This document shows positions 48,094-57,110 of a DNA stretch of 64,000 nucleotides, one piece after another. Both the position numbers and the translations under genes were made by a program. Under the pieces are notes generated by a model, which searched no databases, was not told where the DNA came from, and was given only the letters and a program-made list of their open reading frames with translations. The first letter of the stretch is position 1, and each line of letters begins with the position of its first letter. This stretch comes from Hymenobacter glacialis (GTDB lineage: Bacteria; Bacteroidota; Bacteroidia; Cytophagales; Hymenobacteraceae), in assembly GCF_001816165.1 (NCBI RefSeq), contig NZ_MDZC01000045.1, forward strand, positions 1-64,000, written 5' to 3'.

Positions 48094-49122
48094 TTGGCCA
48101 CGAAACGCACTTCCATCTCGGACATTGCCAAGGAGCTGAACCTCGCCGTTTCCACCGTGTCGCGGGCGCTGAGCGGCCATTCCCGCATCAGCGAAGCCAC
48201 CAGCAAGCGGGTGTGGAAGCTGGCCGAAAAGCTCAACTACCAGCCCAACCACCTGGCGGCCGCCCTGCGCAAGGGCCGCAGCAATACGCTGGGCGTCATT
48301 GTGCCGCACATCGACGGTCATTTTTTTGCGCTGGTGATAAAGGGCGTGGAGGCCGTGGCCAACAAGGCCGGCTACAACGTGATGCTGTGCCAGTCGAACG
48401 AAGACTACGTGCACGAGCAGAAGAACATCGAAACGCTGATGAACGCGCAGGTCGATGGCGTTCTGGTGTCGCTGGCGCGCACCACGCACGACTTCAAGCA
48501 CTTTGAGAAGGTGCGCAAGCGCGACATTCCGCTGGTGTTTTTCGACCGCATTCTGGACGGCGTGAACGTGAGCGCGGTGGTGCTGGACGACTACCAGGGC
48601 GGCTACCAGTCGGTGCAGCACCTGCTGGAGCAGGGCTGCCGGCGCATTGCCCACTTTGGCGGCCCGCAGCACCTCAATATTTACAAAAACCGCTACGCCG
48701 GCTACTGCCAGGCGCTGCACGACCACGGCGTACCCTTCGACCAGGAGCTGGTGGTGTTCGGCGACATGACCCTGGCAGACGGCATGCGCAGCATGACGGA
48801 GCTGCTGCAGCTGCCCCAGCGCCCCGATGCCGTGTTTTCAGCCAGCGACTTTTCGGCCGTGGGGGCCCTGCAGGTGCTCAAGCAGCACCAGCTGCGCATA
48901 CCGCAGGATATTGCGCTGACGGGATTCAGCAACGAAACCTTCGCCTCGTTCACCGAACCCATGCTCACGTCCGTCGACCAGCGCTGCGAGGAGATGGGCG
49001 GGGCCGCCGTGCGCCTGCTCCTGGAAATGGTGCAGGAGCGGCCCACGCAGCTATCGCCCCGTAAAATTTTGCTGCAGCCCCAGCTGGTGGTGCGCGAGTC
49101 GTCGCGCTGTCGGCAGGAGTAG
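48094..49122 (+). CDS. LacI-family transcriptional regulator
   Basis: The 342-residue protein starts with a LacI-type helix-turn-helix (ISDIAKELNLAVSTVSRAL, then SGHSRISEATSKRVWKLAEKL) and hinge helix (PNHLAAALRKGRSNTLGVIV). A periplasmic-binding-protein-like effector domain follows (about 60-335). It should bind a palindromic operator with central CG and respond to a sugar. The perfect palindrome at 44253-44264 is the likely site, so it probably controls GH5-GH2 and perhaps galK-galT. The start is a TTG at 48094. The repeat-bounded insert separates it from galT. Confidence 0.92.
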   Translation: MATKRTSISDIAKELNLAVSTVSRALSGHSRISEATSKRVWKLAEKLNYQPNHLAAALRKGRSNTLGVIVPHIDGHFFALVIKGVEAVANKAGYNVMLCQSNEDYVHEQKNIETLMNAQVDGVLVSLARTTHDFKHFEKVRKRDIPLVFFDRILDGVNVSAVVLDDYQGGYQSVQHLLEQGCRRIAHFGGPQHLNIYKNRYAGYCQALHDHGVPFDQELVVFGDMTLADGMRSMTELLQLPQRPDAVFSASDFSAVGALQVLKQHQLRIPQDIALTGFSNETFASFTEPMLTSVDQRCEEMGGAAVRLLLEMVQERPTQLSPRKILLQPQLVVRESSRCRQE

Positions 49123-49148
49123 GGGCCAAACTGTGTAATGAACGGTAA

Positions 49149-49164
49149 GCTCAGCATGACGTTC
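49149..49164. repeat. REP-like family 1 half-site
   Basis: GCTCAGCATGACGTTC is the inverse end of a family 1 arm, 27 bases after the LacI-family gene. The other arm is missing. Confidence 0.6.
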
Positions 49165-49204
49165 ATTTGGGTTAGCGTGTTCACTGTTCACTACTACTGG
49201 CCCC

Positions 49205-49918
49205 GTGAGAGAATACCTGCTGTTCGTCGATACCGAAACCTCGGGCATTCCGCGCGACTGGAACAAGCCGTATTCCAGCCGCGACAACTGGCCGCACATC
49301 GCGCAGCTGGCCTGGGTAGTGTACACCAAAGACGGGCAGGAAGTGAAGGCCGAGAACCACTACATCCAGCCCAATGACTACGACATGAGCCCGGCTTCGG
49401 GCAGCGTGCACGGCCTCACGCTGGGCTTTTTGCGGGAGCACGGCAAGCCCCGCCACGCCGTGATGCAGCGCCTGCACTGCGACCTGCTGCAGTACCACCC
49501 GCTGGTGGTGGCGCACTTCCTGCAGCTCGATTTCCACATGGTGGGCGTGGGGTTTTACCGCGCGGGCCTGCAAAACCCGCTGGAGCACCTGCCCACCTTC
49601 TGCACCATGCGGGCCACGGGCCCGCTGGTGCGCCACGCCAACCAAGGCTTTCTGCGCCTGAGCGAGCTGCACCAGCGCTTGTTTCACGAGCCCCAGCCCC
49701 GGCAGCACGATGCCTTAGCCGACGCCTACGCCACGGCCCGCTGCTTCTTCGAGCTGCAGCGCCAGGGCACCATCACCCCCAAAACCGTGGCCCTGCAGGG
49801 CCTGCAAAGCATCAGTAGTGCTAAGCTGCGCAAGCGACGAATAAAGGTGGGGGTGGGGGCGTGGCTGCTCATTGCTGGCCTGGCGTTGGTGCTGCTGGCT
49901 TTTTTATTGATTGGATGA
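49205..49918 (+). CDS. DnaQ-like 3'-5' exonuclease with C-terminal membrane anchor
   Basis: The 237-residue protein has the DEDDh exonuclease fold: LLFVDTETSG (Exo I, D and E), AHFLQLDFH (Exo II), and RQHDALADAYATARCF (Exo III with H and D). The end (VGVGAWLLIAGLALVLLAFLLIG) is a single transmembrane helix, which is unusual for a DnaQ-type enzyme and implies membrane attachment. The start is a GTG at 49205. It precedes a cNMP/CBS/DUF294 gene; the two types are often found together in bacteria. A REP copy lies between them. Confidence 0.82.
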   Translation: MREYLLFVDTETSGIPRDWNKPYSSRDNWPHIAQLAWVVYTKDGQEVKAENHYIQPNDYDMSPASGSVHGLTLGFLREHGKPRHAVMQRLHCDLLQYHPLVVAHFLQLDFHMVGVGFYRAGLQNPLEHLPTFCTMRATGPLVRHANQGFLRLSELHQRLFHEPQPRQHDALADAYATARCFFELQRQGTITPKTVALQGLQSISSAKLRKRRIKVGVGAWLLIAGLALVLLAFLLIG

Positions 49919-49945
49919 ATAAATAAGCCAAAAAACAACGCAAAA

Positions 49946-49987
49946 TCTGAACGTCATGCTTCGGCTGCGCTCAGCATGACGTTCAGA
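49946..49987. repeat. Short REP-like family 1 palindrome
   Basis: TCTGAACGTCATGC pairs with GCATGACGTTCAGA around a ~14-base loop (ttcggctgcgctca). This is a shortened copy lacking most of the internal loop, 28 bases after the exonuclease gene. Confidence 0.8.
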
Positions 49988-50021
49988 CAACCGCATTATA
50001 CCGATTACTACCCGTCATCCC

Positions 50022-51935
50022 ATGTCCGCATCACTCGATTTTCTCCGCACCGTGAAGCCCTTCGACCGCTTGCCGGAAGACGTGCTGGCCGAAGTAGCCG
50101 AAGGACTGCAGGAAGTCCACCACCCCCGCGAAAGCATTATTTACCACCAGGATACCACCAAGCTGCGCGGCCTGGACATCATCGTGGACGGCGAATACGA
50201 GACCTTTTTCTACGACAGCCAGCAGAACCGCCGCGTGGTGGAACATAGCCGCCGGGGCGAGTGCTACGGCGGCATCTCGCTGCTGCTGAACAAGAAAAAG
50301 TCCCTGCGCACGGTGCTGACCCGGCGCGATACCCGCGTGTATTTCCTGCACCGCCGCGATTTTCTGGCCCTGTGCCAGGGCTACGAAAGCTTCTTTCACT
50401 TCTTCACGGCGCGCTACGGGCAGCGCATGCTGAATGAGGAATACGCCCACTTTGTGCGGCCGGCCACCAGCGCCGGCTCCAGCTACCTGGCATCGGACCA
50501 GCTGTTTTCGCGGCGCCTCGAAACCATTGAAATGCGGCCCGTGGTGCTGTGCGCGGCCTACACGCCCATTCACGAAGTAGCCCGGCGCATGGCGGCGGCC
50601 CGCACCAGCTGCTACTTCATTACCAATGCCGACGAAAACGGCCACATCATTGGCTACGTCACCGACATTACGCTGCGCGACAAGGTGGTGGCCGGCCTGG
50701 CCGACGCCCGGCTGCCAGTCGAAACTATTGTGGATGCGCCGGTGGTAAGCATCAGCTCGCGGGCGTTTGTGTACGAGGCCATTCTGCTGATGTTCCGAAC
50801 CAAAACCCGTTACCTGCTGGTGGAAACCGACGGCGAATACGTGGGCATGTTGAGCCGCAACAAGCTCCTGACCGACGACCAGGCGCAGTCGCCGTTCATC
50901 TTCATCCAGTCGGTGAAACAGGCCCAGGCCGTGCCGGAGCTGAAGCGCCGCTGGGAGCAGGTCCCGGAAATGGTGTACCAGCTGCTGAACCGCGGCGTGA
51001 AGCCCGAAATCGTGAACCAGGTCATCACCACCGTGTCCGATACCATTGCCCTGCGCGTGATTGAGGACACGATAGGGGAGCTGGGCCCGCCGCCGGCCAA
51101 GTTCGTGTACATGGTGCTGGGCAGCGAGGGCCGCAAGGAGCAAACCCTGCTCACGGACCAGGACAACGCCATTATTTACGAAGACAAGGCCAACGAGCAG
51201 CGCGAGCTGGTGCGCGCCTACTTCCTGCGCTTCGCCGAAATCGTGAGTGACCGCCTGCATGAAATCGGGTTCAGCTACTGCGAGGGCGGCTTTATGGCCA
51301 AAAACCCGAAGTGGACGCACTCGCTTTCGCACTGGAAGCGCAACTACGTGCAGTGGATGGCCGATTCGAACCCCGAAACCGGCATGCAGTTCGCGGCTTC
51401 CTTCGACTGCCGCCACCTCTACGGCGACGCCACCATCATGGACGAGCTGCACGAATTCCTAGCCGTGGAGCTGGAAAAGCCGACGGACCGGTTTTTCCAC
51501 TACATGGCCGTGAACGCGCTGCAGTACGAGCCGCCGCTCACGTTTTTCAACAACATCCGCACCTTTGCCCACGGCACCCAGCAGGTCTTCAACCTCAAGA
51601 AAACCATGTCGCCCATCGTGGATTTGGTGCGCATGTACGCCCTCAAGCACCGCATTTTTGCCACCAACACCGGCGAGCGGCTGGAGGCCCTCAAAGCCCT
51701 GGGCGTGTTCACGGAGCGCGAGGCGCAGGAGCTGCTGCAGTCCTACTACTACCTCATGGGCGTGCGCCTGAAAAAGCAGGCTGCCCAGATTATCAACGAC
51801 AACGCGACGCCCGATAACTACCTCGACCCCAAAAGCCTGACCAAAGTAGAGCAGGTCACGCTCAAGGAAATATTCAAGGTGATTGCCGATTTTCAGCTCA
51901 AGATTAAGGTGAGCTTCACCAAAAGCCTGGGCTGA
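50022..51935 (+). CDS. cNMP-binding/CBS/DUF294 nucleotidyltransferase-like protein
   Basis: The 637-residue protein has a cyclic-nucleotide-binding-like domain at about 10-135, a CBS pair at about 165-285 (RTSCYFITNADENGHIIGYV and RYLLVETDGEYVGML), then the DUF294 nucleotidyltransferase-like domain at about 330-480 (VLGSEGRKEQTLLTDQDNA, with the DxD-like acidic residues), and the DUF294 C-terminal helical domain to the end. It is likely a cytosolic sensor-regulator binding nucleotides. The role of the transferase-like domain is not known. It shares strand and context with the DnaQ-like exonuclease. Confidence 0.88.
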   Translation: MSASLDFLRTVKPFDRLPEDVLAEVAEGLQEVHHPRESIIYHQDTTKLRGLDIIVDGEYETFFYDSQQNRRVVEHSRRGECYGGISLLLNKKKSLRTVLTRRDTRVYFLHRRDFLALCQGYESFFHFFTARYGQRMLNEEYAHFVRPATSAGSSYLASDQLFSRRLETIEMRPVVLCAAYTPIHEVARRMAAARTSCYFITNADENGHIIGYVTDITLRDKVVAGLADARLPVETIVDAPVVSISSRAFVYEAILLMFRTKTRYLLVETDGEYVGMLSRNKLLTDDQAQSPFIFIQSVKQAQAVPELKRRWEQVPEMVYQLLNRGVKPEIVNQVITTVSDTIALRVIEDTIGELGPPPAKFVYMVLGSEGRKEQTLLTDQDNAIIYEDKANEQRELVRAYFLRFAEIVSDRLHEIGFSYCEGGFMAKNPKWTHSLSHWKRNYVQWMADSNPETGMQFAASFDCRHLYGDATIMDELHEFLAVELEKPTDRFFHYMAVNALQYEPPLTFFNNIRTFAHGTQQVFNLKKTMSPIVDLVRMYALKHRIFATNTGERLEALKALGVFTEREAQELLQSYYYLMGVRLKKQAAQIINDNATPDNYLDPKSLTKVEQVTLKEIFKVIADFQLKIKVSFTKSLG

Positions 51936-51944
51936 GGGTGGCCG

Positions 51945-52373
51945 CTAGTGCTGCACCACGCCGCGCCGCATTTCCTGCCGGCGCATGGGCATTTTGTCTA
52001 CCGTGCCGAAGAGCGTGGCGGGGGCCATGGGCCGGGCGCTTTTTAGCTTCACGCCGCCGTCTTTGCCAATGAGCACGGCGGAAAAGCTCCGGGGCGACAC
52101 GCCGGTTTTCTGCGCCAGAAACTGCTTGTCGGCGTCACTGAGCCGGGTATAAACCACGTCAAGCACGAGGAAGTCCCGAGTAGCCAGCAGGGCTTTCTGC
52201 GCCTTGAAATCGGGGTGGGCGGGGGTGGGGGCGGCCACCAGCAGCACTCTTTTTTGCCAGTGGTGGCGGCGCAGCGTCTGCTCGAGGCTGCCGGACCCGT
52301 ATTGCTGGGCACCCAGCAGGGGCAGCAGGCTTAGCAGTAGGAGAGCACGCGGTTTAGTAAGGGAATATTGCAC
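51945..52373 (-). CDS. DUF4174-like secreted protein
   Basis: The 142-residue product (GTG at 52373) starts with a hydrophobic signal (KPRALLLLSLLPLLGAQQ). A compact domain with WQKRVLLVAAPTP, LVLDVVYTRLSD and FSAVLIGKDGGVKL follows, resembling the thioredoxin-like DUF4174 fold. There is no CxxC, so it is not a redox-active thioredoxin. The reading from an upstream ATG at 52445 is Cys-rich and unlike a signal peptide. Secreted to the periplasm; function unknown. Confidence 0.6.
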   Translation of the reverse strand: MQYSLTKPRALLLLSLLPLLGAQQYGSGSLEQTLRRHHWQKRVLLVAAPTPAHPDFKAQKALLATRDFLVLDVVYTRLSDADKQFLAQKTGVSPRSFSAVLIGKDGGVKLKSARPMAPATLFGTVDKMPMRRQEMRRGVVQH

Positions 52374-52507
52374 ACAAAAATTTGGGCACCGGCAGGCATT
52401 TGAGAGAAGAAGGCACCCCACATGTTGTGCCTGGCTGACCGGCACAGCAGCCAGAATACTGCTGTTATTTGCACCCCATAAGTCCGCATTGTCTTTTTCC
52501 GTTCCGT

Positions 52508-55246
52508 ATGTCCTTTTGCCGTCTGACCATCTATTGCCTACTGACTACCAGTCTGCTGGCTGCGTGCAGTACCGCCAATCCCCCGGTCGGCGCCACTGCT
52601 GCTATGACTACTCCCATCTGGCAATCTGATGCTTATACGCTCTACCGTGACCGGGTGGTGCAGGGCAAGTACGAGGCCCGGGCCATCTCGGCCACCGAAT
52701 TGGTTTCCGACTACCAAAGCCCCGCTAATTCTTTCGCCAGCCCGGAAGTTGAGTTCAAATTCAGCCTCAATGGCAAGGACAATGAGCTAGTCCCGGGCCT
52801 GAACCACGTGCTGAAGGCCCTGCCGGCCACGCCTGGCGGTGCCGTGGAGGTGCCGCTCATCACCTTCGGCCAGCGCTACGTAAACAGCCGGCTCGTGCCC
52901 GCCAACACCTACCTGGCCCCCAACACGCCCGTAAAGCTGCGCCTGGACCTGCGGCCGGTGCTGGCGGCGTTCAAAAAACAAGGCTATTTCACCACGGTGA
53001 AGGGCGATAAAATCTATCAGCAGGACTTCCGGCACGTGTACGTGGCCGGCGGCACCGCGCCCCTGAGCTGGGATTTCGACAGCCTGGTGAACCGGCCCGA
53101 GCTGGAGCTAAAGGACCCCGACGGCGACGGCATCTACGAGGTGACGCTGGTGCTCAACCAGCCCCAGGCCGCCCGAACCACCGCTAGCCAATGGAAACAA
53201 ACCGTTGATACCGCCGACCTGCCGCAGTACACCTCGGACTATCCGCTGGCCGATGCGCTCTACAACCTGGCCCTGGAGGAGGCCCGCCGCGCCGTGGAAC
53301 CCGACAGCACCTTCCGGACCGGTAAAGAGTGGGCCGGTGTGTGGACGCGCGACATCAGCTACAGCATCATGCTGGCGCAGGCCACCCTGCAGCCCAACGT
53401 GGCCATGAATAGCCTGCTGCGGAAGGTGTCAGCCGATGGGCGCATTATTCAGGACACGGGCACGGGCGGTGCCTACCCCTGCTCCACCGACCGCGTGGTG
53501 TGGGCCGCGGCGGCGTGGGAAATCTACAAGGCTACCGGCGACGAAGTCTGGCTGCGCAAAGTGTACCCCATCATCAAAAAGTCCGTGGCCGATGACCGCC
53601 AGAATGCTTACGACCCTGCCACCGGCCTGCTGCGCGGCGAGTCGTCGTTTCTGGACTGGCGCGAGCAGACCTACCCGCGCTGGATGCAGCCCGTGGACAT
53701 CTACCTCTCCCAAAGCCTGGGCACCAACGCCGTGCACTACCAGGCCCATGTGGTGCTGGCCCAGATGGCCGGCAAGCTGGGCGACCCCGGCGCGGCCGCC
53801 CGCTACAAGCGCCAGGCCCAGGACCTGAAAGACGCCATGAACGAGCACCTCTGGCAGCCCGAAAAAGGCTACTACGGCCAGTACCTCTACGGCCGCACCG
53901 CCCTCACGCTCTCGCCCAAAGCCGAGGCGCTGGGCGAGGCGCTGAGCGTGCTGTTTGGCGTAGCCGAGGGCGAGCGGGCGCAGCAAGTAGTGGCCAAAAC
54001 GCCCATCACGGCCTTCGGCATTCCCTGCATCTATCCGCAGATTACGGGCATTCCGCCGTATCACAACAATGCCGTGTGGCCCTTTGTGCAGAGCTTCTGG
54101 ACTCTGGCCGCCGCCCGGGCCGGCAACGAGCAGGCCGTGACGGAGAGCATGGCGGCCATCTACCGGCCCGCCGCGCTGTTCCTCACCAACAAGGAGAATT
54201 ACGTGGCCGAAAACGGCGACTACGCCGGCACCCAAATCAACTCGAGCAACATGCTTTGGAGCTTGTCAGGCAGCCTGAGTTTGGTGTACAAGGTGTTGTT
54301 TGGTATGGATTGGGAGGCCGACCGGCTGGTGTTCCGGCCGTTTGTGCCGCAGGCGTTTCAGGGCCAGCGCCGCCTCAGCAATTTCAAGTACCGCCGGGCC
54401 GTGCTGGACGTCGACATGCAGGGCTTCGGCAACGCCATCAGCAGCATCACCCTCGACGGCCAGCCCCTGGCGGGCGCGGCCATTCCGGGCAGCCTCACCG
54501 GCCGCCACACGGTCAAAATCCTGCTTAGCAGCGTGGCGCCCCCGGCGCTGGCCGTCAACCGTGTAGCCAATGCGTTTGCGCCCGAAACGCCGGTCATCGC
54601 CTCGCCCGCCGCCTCTGGCGTGCTGCAGTGGGGCGCCGTGGCCGGTGCCACGGAATACCGGGTGCTGAAAAACGGCCGGTTTCTCAGCAAAACCACGGAG
54701 CTGCAACTGCCGGTGCCTCCCGCTGCGTCGGGCTTTGTGACATACCAGGTGGTGGCCGTGAACGCGGCGGGCCACGAGTCTTTTGCCAGCGAGCCGTTGG
54801 AATACGGTGTCGCCGCGGCCAGCGGGCAAGTGCAGCTCGAAACTGTAGCCGCCAAAAGCACGCAGCCCTACAAGGGATACTCCGGGCAGGGCTTCGTCGA
54901 AATCACGCTCACCAAAAACAAGTCCTTGACCATCCCCGTCACCGTGGCCGAAAGCGGCCTTTACGCGGTTGATTTCCGCTACGCCAACGGCAACGGCCCC
55001 ATCAACACGGATAACAAATGCGCCATGCGCACCCTGCGCCGTGGCCCGGAGCTGCTCGGCACCGTGGTGCTGCCCCAGCGCGGCGTAGACGAGTGGTCCA
55101 ACTGGGGCTTCTCCAACGCCGTACTCGTGCGCCTCGAAAAAGGCACTACTTCGCTCACGCTGGCCTACGAGCCCGCCAATGCGAACATGAACGGCGAAGT
55201 GAATCAAGCCATGCTTGACTACCTGCGGGTGAGAAAAGCCCATTAG
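52508..55246 (+). CDS. Six-hairpin glycoside hydrolase-like lipoprotein with C-terminal carbohydrate-binding module
   Basis: The 912-residue protein has a lipobox signal (TTSLLAACST) and N-terminal beta domains (about 50-240). An (alpha/alpha)6 six-hairpin catalytic region follows at about 255-650, with EWAGVWTRDISYSIMLAQAT, DTGTGGAYPCSTDRVVWAAA and SSNMLWSLSGSLSLVYKVLF. This resembles MGH1/rhamnosidase-type enzymes. A fibronectin-like part and a CBM6/35-like module close it (GLYAVDFRYANGNGPINTDN near the end). It likely cleaves a glycan at the cell surface; substrate unknown. The start at 52508 gives a proper lipoprotein signal. The gap before it holds no known operator. Confidence 0.75.
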   Translation: MSFCRLTIYCLLTTSLLAACSTANPPVGATAAMTTPIWQSDAYTLYRDRVVQGKYEARAISATELVSDYQSPANSFASPEVEFKFSLNGKDNELVPGLNHVLKALPATPGGAVEVPLITFGQRYVNSRLVPANTYLAPNTPVKLRLDLRPVLAAFKKQGYFTTVKGDKIYQQDFRHVYVAGGTAPLSWDFDSLVNRPELELKDPDGDGIYEVTLVLNQPQAARTTASQWKQTVDTADLPQYTSDYPLADALYNLALEEARRAVEPDSTFRTGKEWAGVWTRDISYSIMLAQATLQPNVAMNSLLRKVSADGRIIQDTGTGGAYPCSTDRVVWAAAAWEIYKATGDEVWLRKVYPIIKKSVADDRQNAYDPATGLLRGESSFLDWREQTYPRWMQPVDIYLSQSLGTNAVHYQAHVVLAQMAGKLGDPGAAARYKRQAQDLKDAMNEHLWQPEKGYYGQYLYGRTALTLSPKAEALGEALSVLFGVAEGERAQQVVAKTPITAFGIPCIYPQITGIPPYHNNAVWPFVQSFWTLAAARAGNEQAVTESMAAIYRPAALFLTNKENYVAENGDYAGTQINSSNMLWSLSGSLSLVYKVLFGMDWEADRLVFRPFVPQAFQGQRRLSNFKYRRAVLDVDMQGFGNAISSITLDGQPLAGAAIPGSLTGRHTVKILLSSVAPPALAVNRVANAFAPETPVIASPAASGVLQWGAVAGATEYRVLKNGRFLSKTTELQLPVPPAASGFVTYQVVAVNAAGHESFASEPLEYGVAAASGQVQLETVAAKSTQPYKGYSGQGFVEITLTKNKSLTIPVTVAESGLYAVDFRYANGNGPINTDNKCAMRTLRRGPELLGTVVLPQRGVDEWSNWGFSNAVLVRLEKGTTSLTLAYEPANANMNGEVNQAMLDYLRVRKAH

Positions 55247-55262
55247 AACCGTTGCTAGCGAC

Positions 55263-55408
55263 TGGCTGGCGCGCGTCTGCGACGCGTGCCCACTGGCCTC
55301 GAGCCTGTGGCTCGGGTATGAATGTTCTCCAAGCACGGTCGCTCGTCGTTCACCGGCGAGCCGCAGGCTCGAAGCCAGTCAGCACGCGTCGCAGACGCGC
55401 GCCAGCCA
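55263..55408. repeat. Long nested palindrome between convergent genes
   Basis: Outer arms of 27 bases match perfectly (55263-55289 with 55382-55408; TGGCTGGCGCGCGTCTGCGA...). An inner stem (ACTGGCCTCGAGCCTGTGGC with its inverse at 55357-55379) matches at 21 of 23 positions. The loop is about 43 bases. It lies between two convergent genes. Confidence 0.9.
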
Positions 55409-55423
55409 ATATCGGCCTCCAGC

Positions 55424-56890
55424 CTACTGAACTAGCGGCACCATATCGGGCAGCTCTACGCGCTTGCCGAAAACGTCTTTCAGCGCGCGGCGCGCGGCGT
55501 GGTAGCCGCACATGCCGTGCACGCCGCCACCGGGCGGGGTAGAGGAGGAGCACAGGTAAAGCCCCTTGGCCGACGTGCGGTAGGGCGAGAGGCGCAGCAC
55601 CGGGCGGGTAAACAGCTGCCCGATGTCCAGCACGCCGCCGTTGATGTCGCCGCCAATGTAATTGGGGTTGTAGGCCTGCATTTGGGCGGTGTTGAGGGTG
55701 TGCCGGGCCAGGATGCGCTCCCGGAAGCCGGGTGCGTAGCGTTCTACCTGCTGCTCAATGGCGGCGGTCATGTCGCGCTGGGAGCCGTGCGGCACGTGGC
55801 AGTAGGCCCAGGCCGTGTGCTGGCCGGCGGGGGCGCGGGTGGCATCAAACAGGCTTTGCTGGGCCAGCAGCACAAAGGGCCGCTCGGGGTGCTGGCCGTC
55901 CCAGGTTTGCTGCTCGGCGGCGGCTATTTCTTCCAGCGTGTTGCCCAGGTGCACGGTGCCCGCCCGCCGGCAGTCGGGGTTGGTGAAGGGAATGGGCGCG
56001 GCCAGGGCCCAGTCTATCTTAAACACGCCCATGCCGTAGCGGTACCGCCGCAGCTGCCACTGGTAGAGCCCCGACAGCTGCTGCCCCGCAATGGTGAGCA
56101 GCTGCCGGGGCGTCACGTCCAGCAGCACCGCGTGCGCCGAGGGCAGCTGCCGCAGGGACGTTACCTGAAATCCGGTTTCGACCTTGCCGCCCAGCGCAAT
56201 AAAATGCGCCGTGAGTGCCGTGGCAATGGCCTGCGAGCCGCCTTTGGGAAGCGGCCAGCCGCGCCGGTGGCCCAGCGCCAACAGCACCAGCGCAATGGCC
56301 GACGTGGCCACATTGGCCAGCGGCAGCTGCGCGTGGGCCGCCATGCCGGCCCACAGCGCGCGTGCCTCCGGCGTTTTCAGGTGAAGGTTGGCCAGCAGCT
56401 GCGCGGGCAGCAGCCCTTTCAGCCCAAACCGGGCCAGCACCAGTGGATGCTCGGGCAGCCGCAACGGGCCCAGAATGGCCGGCGCGAGGCGCTCCCAGTC
56501 GCGCACCACGGGCGCTAACAAGTGCTGGTAGGCCGGCGCGTCGGTGCCCAGCCGGGCGGCTGTGGCGGCCAATGACTGCTCCAGAATGGCGGCCGTGCCG
56601 TTGTCCAGGGGGTGCGCGGCCGCCACTGGCGGGTAAAGGTATTCCAGTCCGTGCTTTGCCAGCGGAAGCGTGGTGAAGAACGGCGACTCCGCGCCGAGCG
56701 GGTGAATGGCGGAGCACACGTCGTGCCGGAAGCCGGGCAGCGTGAGCTCGGCCGTGCGCAGGCCGCCGCCCACGGTGTCCTTGCCCTCCAGCAGCAGCAC
56801 CGACAGGCCGGCCTGTTGCAGGGTAATGGCCGCCGCCAGGCCGTTGGGGCCGGAGCCCACCACTACCGCATCAAAATCGCGCTTCGTCAA
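55424..56890 (-). CDS. FAD-dependent oxidoreductase, phytoene-desaturase-like
   Basis: The 488-residue protein has the dinucleotide fold VVVGSGPNGLAAAITLQQAG near the start and a second FAD-contact region GLYLCSSSTPPGGGVHGMCG near the end. It belongs to the carotenoid desaturase/isomerase-like branch of flavoproteins. Its redox substrate is unknown. No carotenoid genes flank it. Family members are cytosolic or membrane-associated. It is convergent with the glycoside hydrolase gene across a strong palindrome. Confidence 0.87.
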   Translation of the reverse strand: MTKRDFDAVVVGSGPNGLAAAITLQQAGLSVLLLEGKDTVGGGLRTAELTLPGFRHDVCSAIHPLGAESPFFTTLPLAKHGLEYLYPPVAAAHPLDNGTAAILEQSLAATAARLGTDAPAYQHLLAPVVRDWERLAPAILGPLRLPEHPLVLARFGLKGLLPAQLLANLHLKTPEARALWAGMAAHAQLPLANVATSAIALVLLALGHRRGWPLPKGGSQAIATALTAHFIALGGKVETGFQVTSLRQLPSAHAVLLDVTPRQLLTIAGQQLSGLYQWQLRRYRYGMGVFKIDWALAAPIPFTNPDCRRAGTVHLGNTLEEIAAAEQQTWDGQHPERPFVLLAQQSLFDATRAPAGQHTAWAYCHVPHGSQRDMTAAIEQQVERYAPGFRERILARHTLNTAQMQAYNPNYIGGDINGGVLDIGQLFTRPVLRLSPYRTSAKGLYLCSSSTPPGGGVHGMCGYHAARRALKDVFGKRVELPDMVPLVQ

Positions 56891-57110
56891 GCTGAGGGCT
56901 GTCTGGTTTGAAGAGAGGAAACAGGTATTCTACTCGTTTACGTAAAGAAACTGCGCGCAGCGTCTGTTGTGGCCGGAAGTGATAAAGGAGAGCAGAATTA
57001 TAGGGGGCGAAAATCGAATAGTGGCGCAAACCCCGCCATTTCTCGTCACTTTCCGGTGGCCTTACGTTCTACCGGTGCTTCATTTTATAACGCAACCAAA
57101 CCCACTGCCC

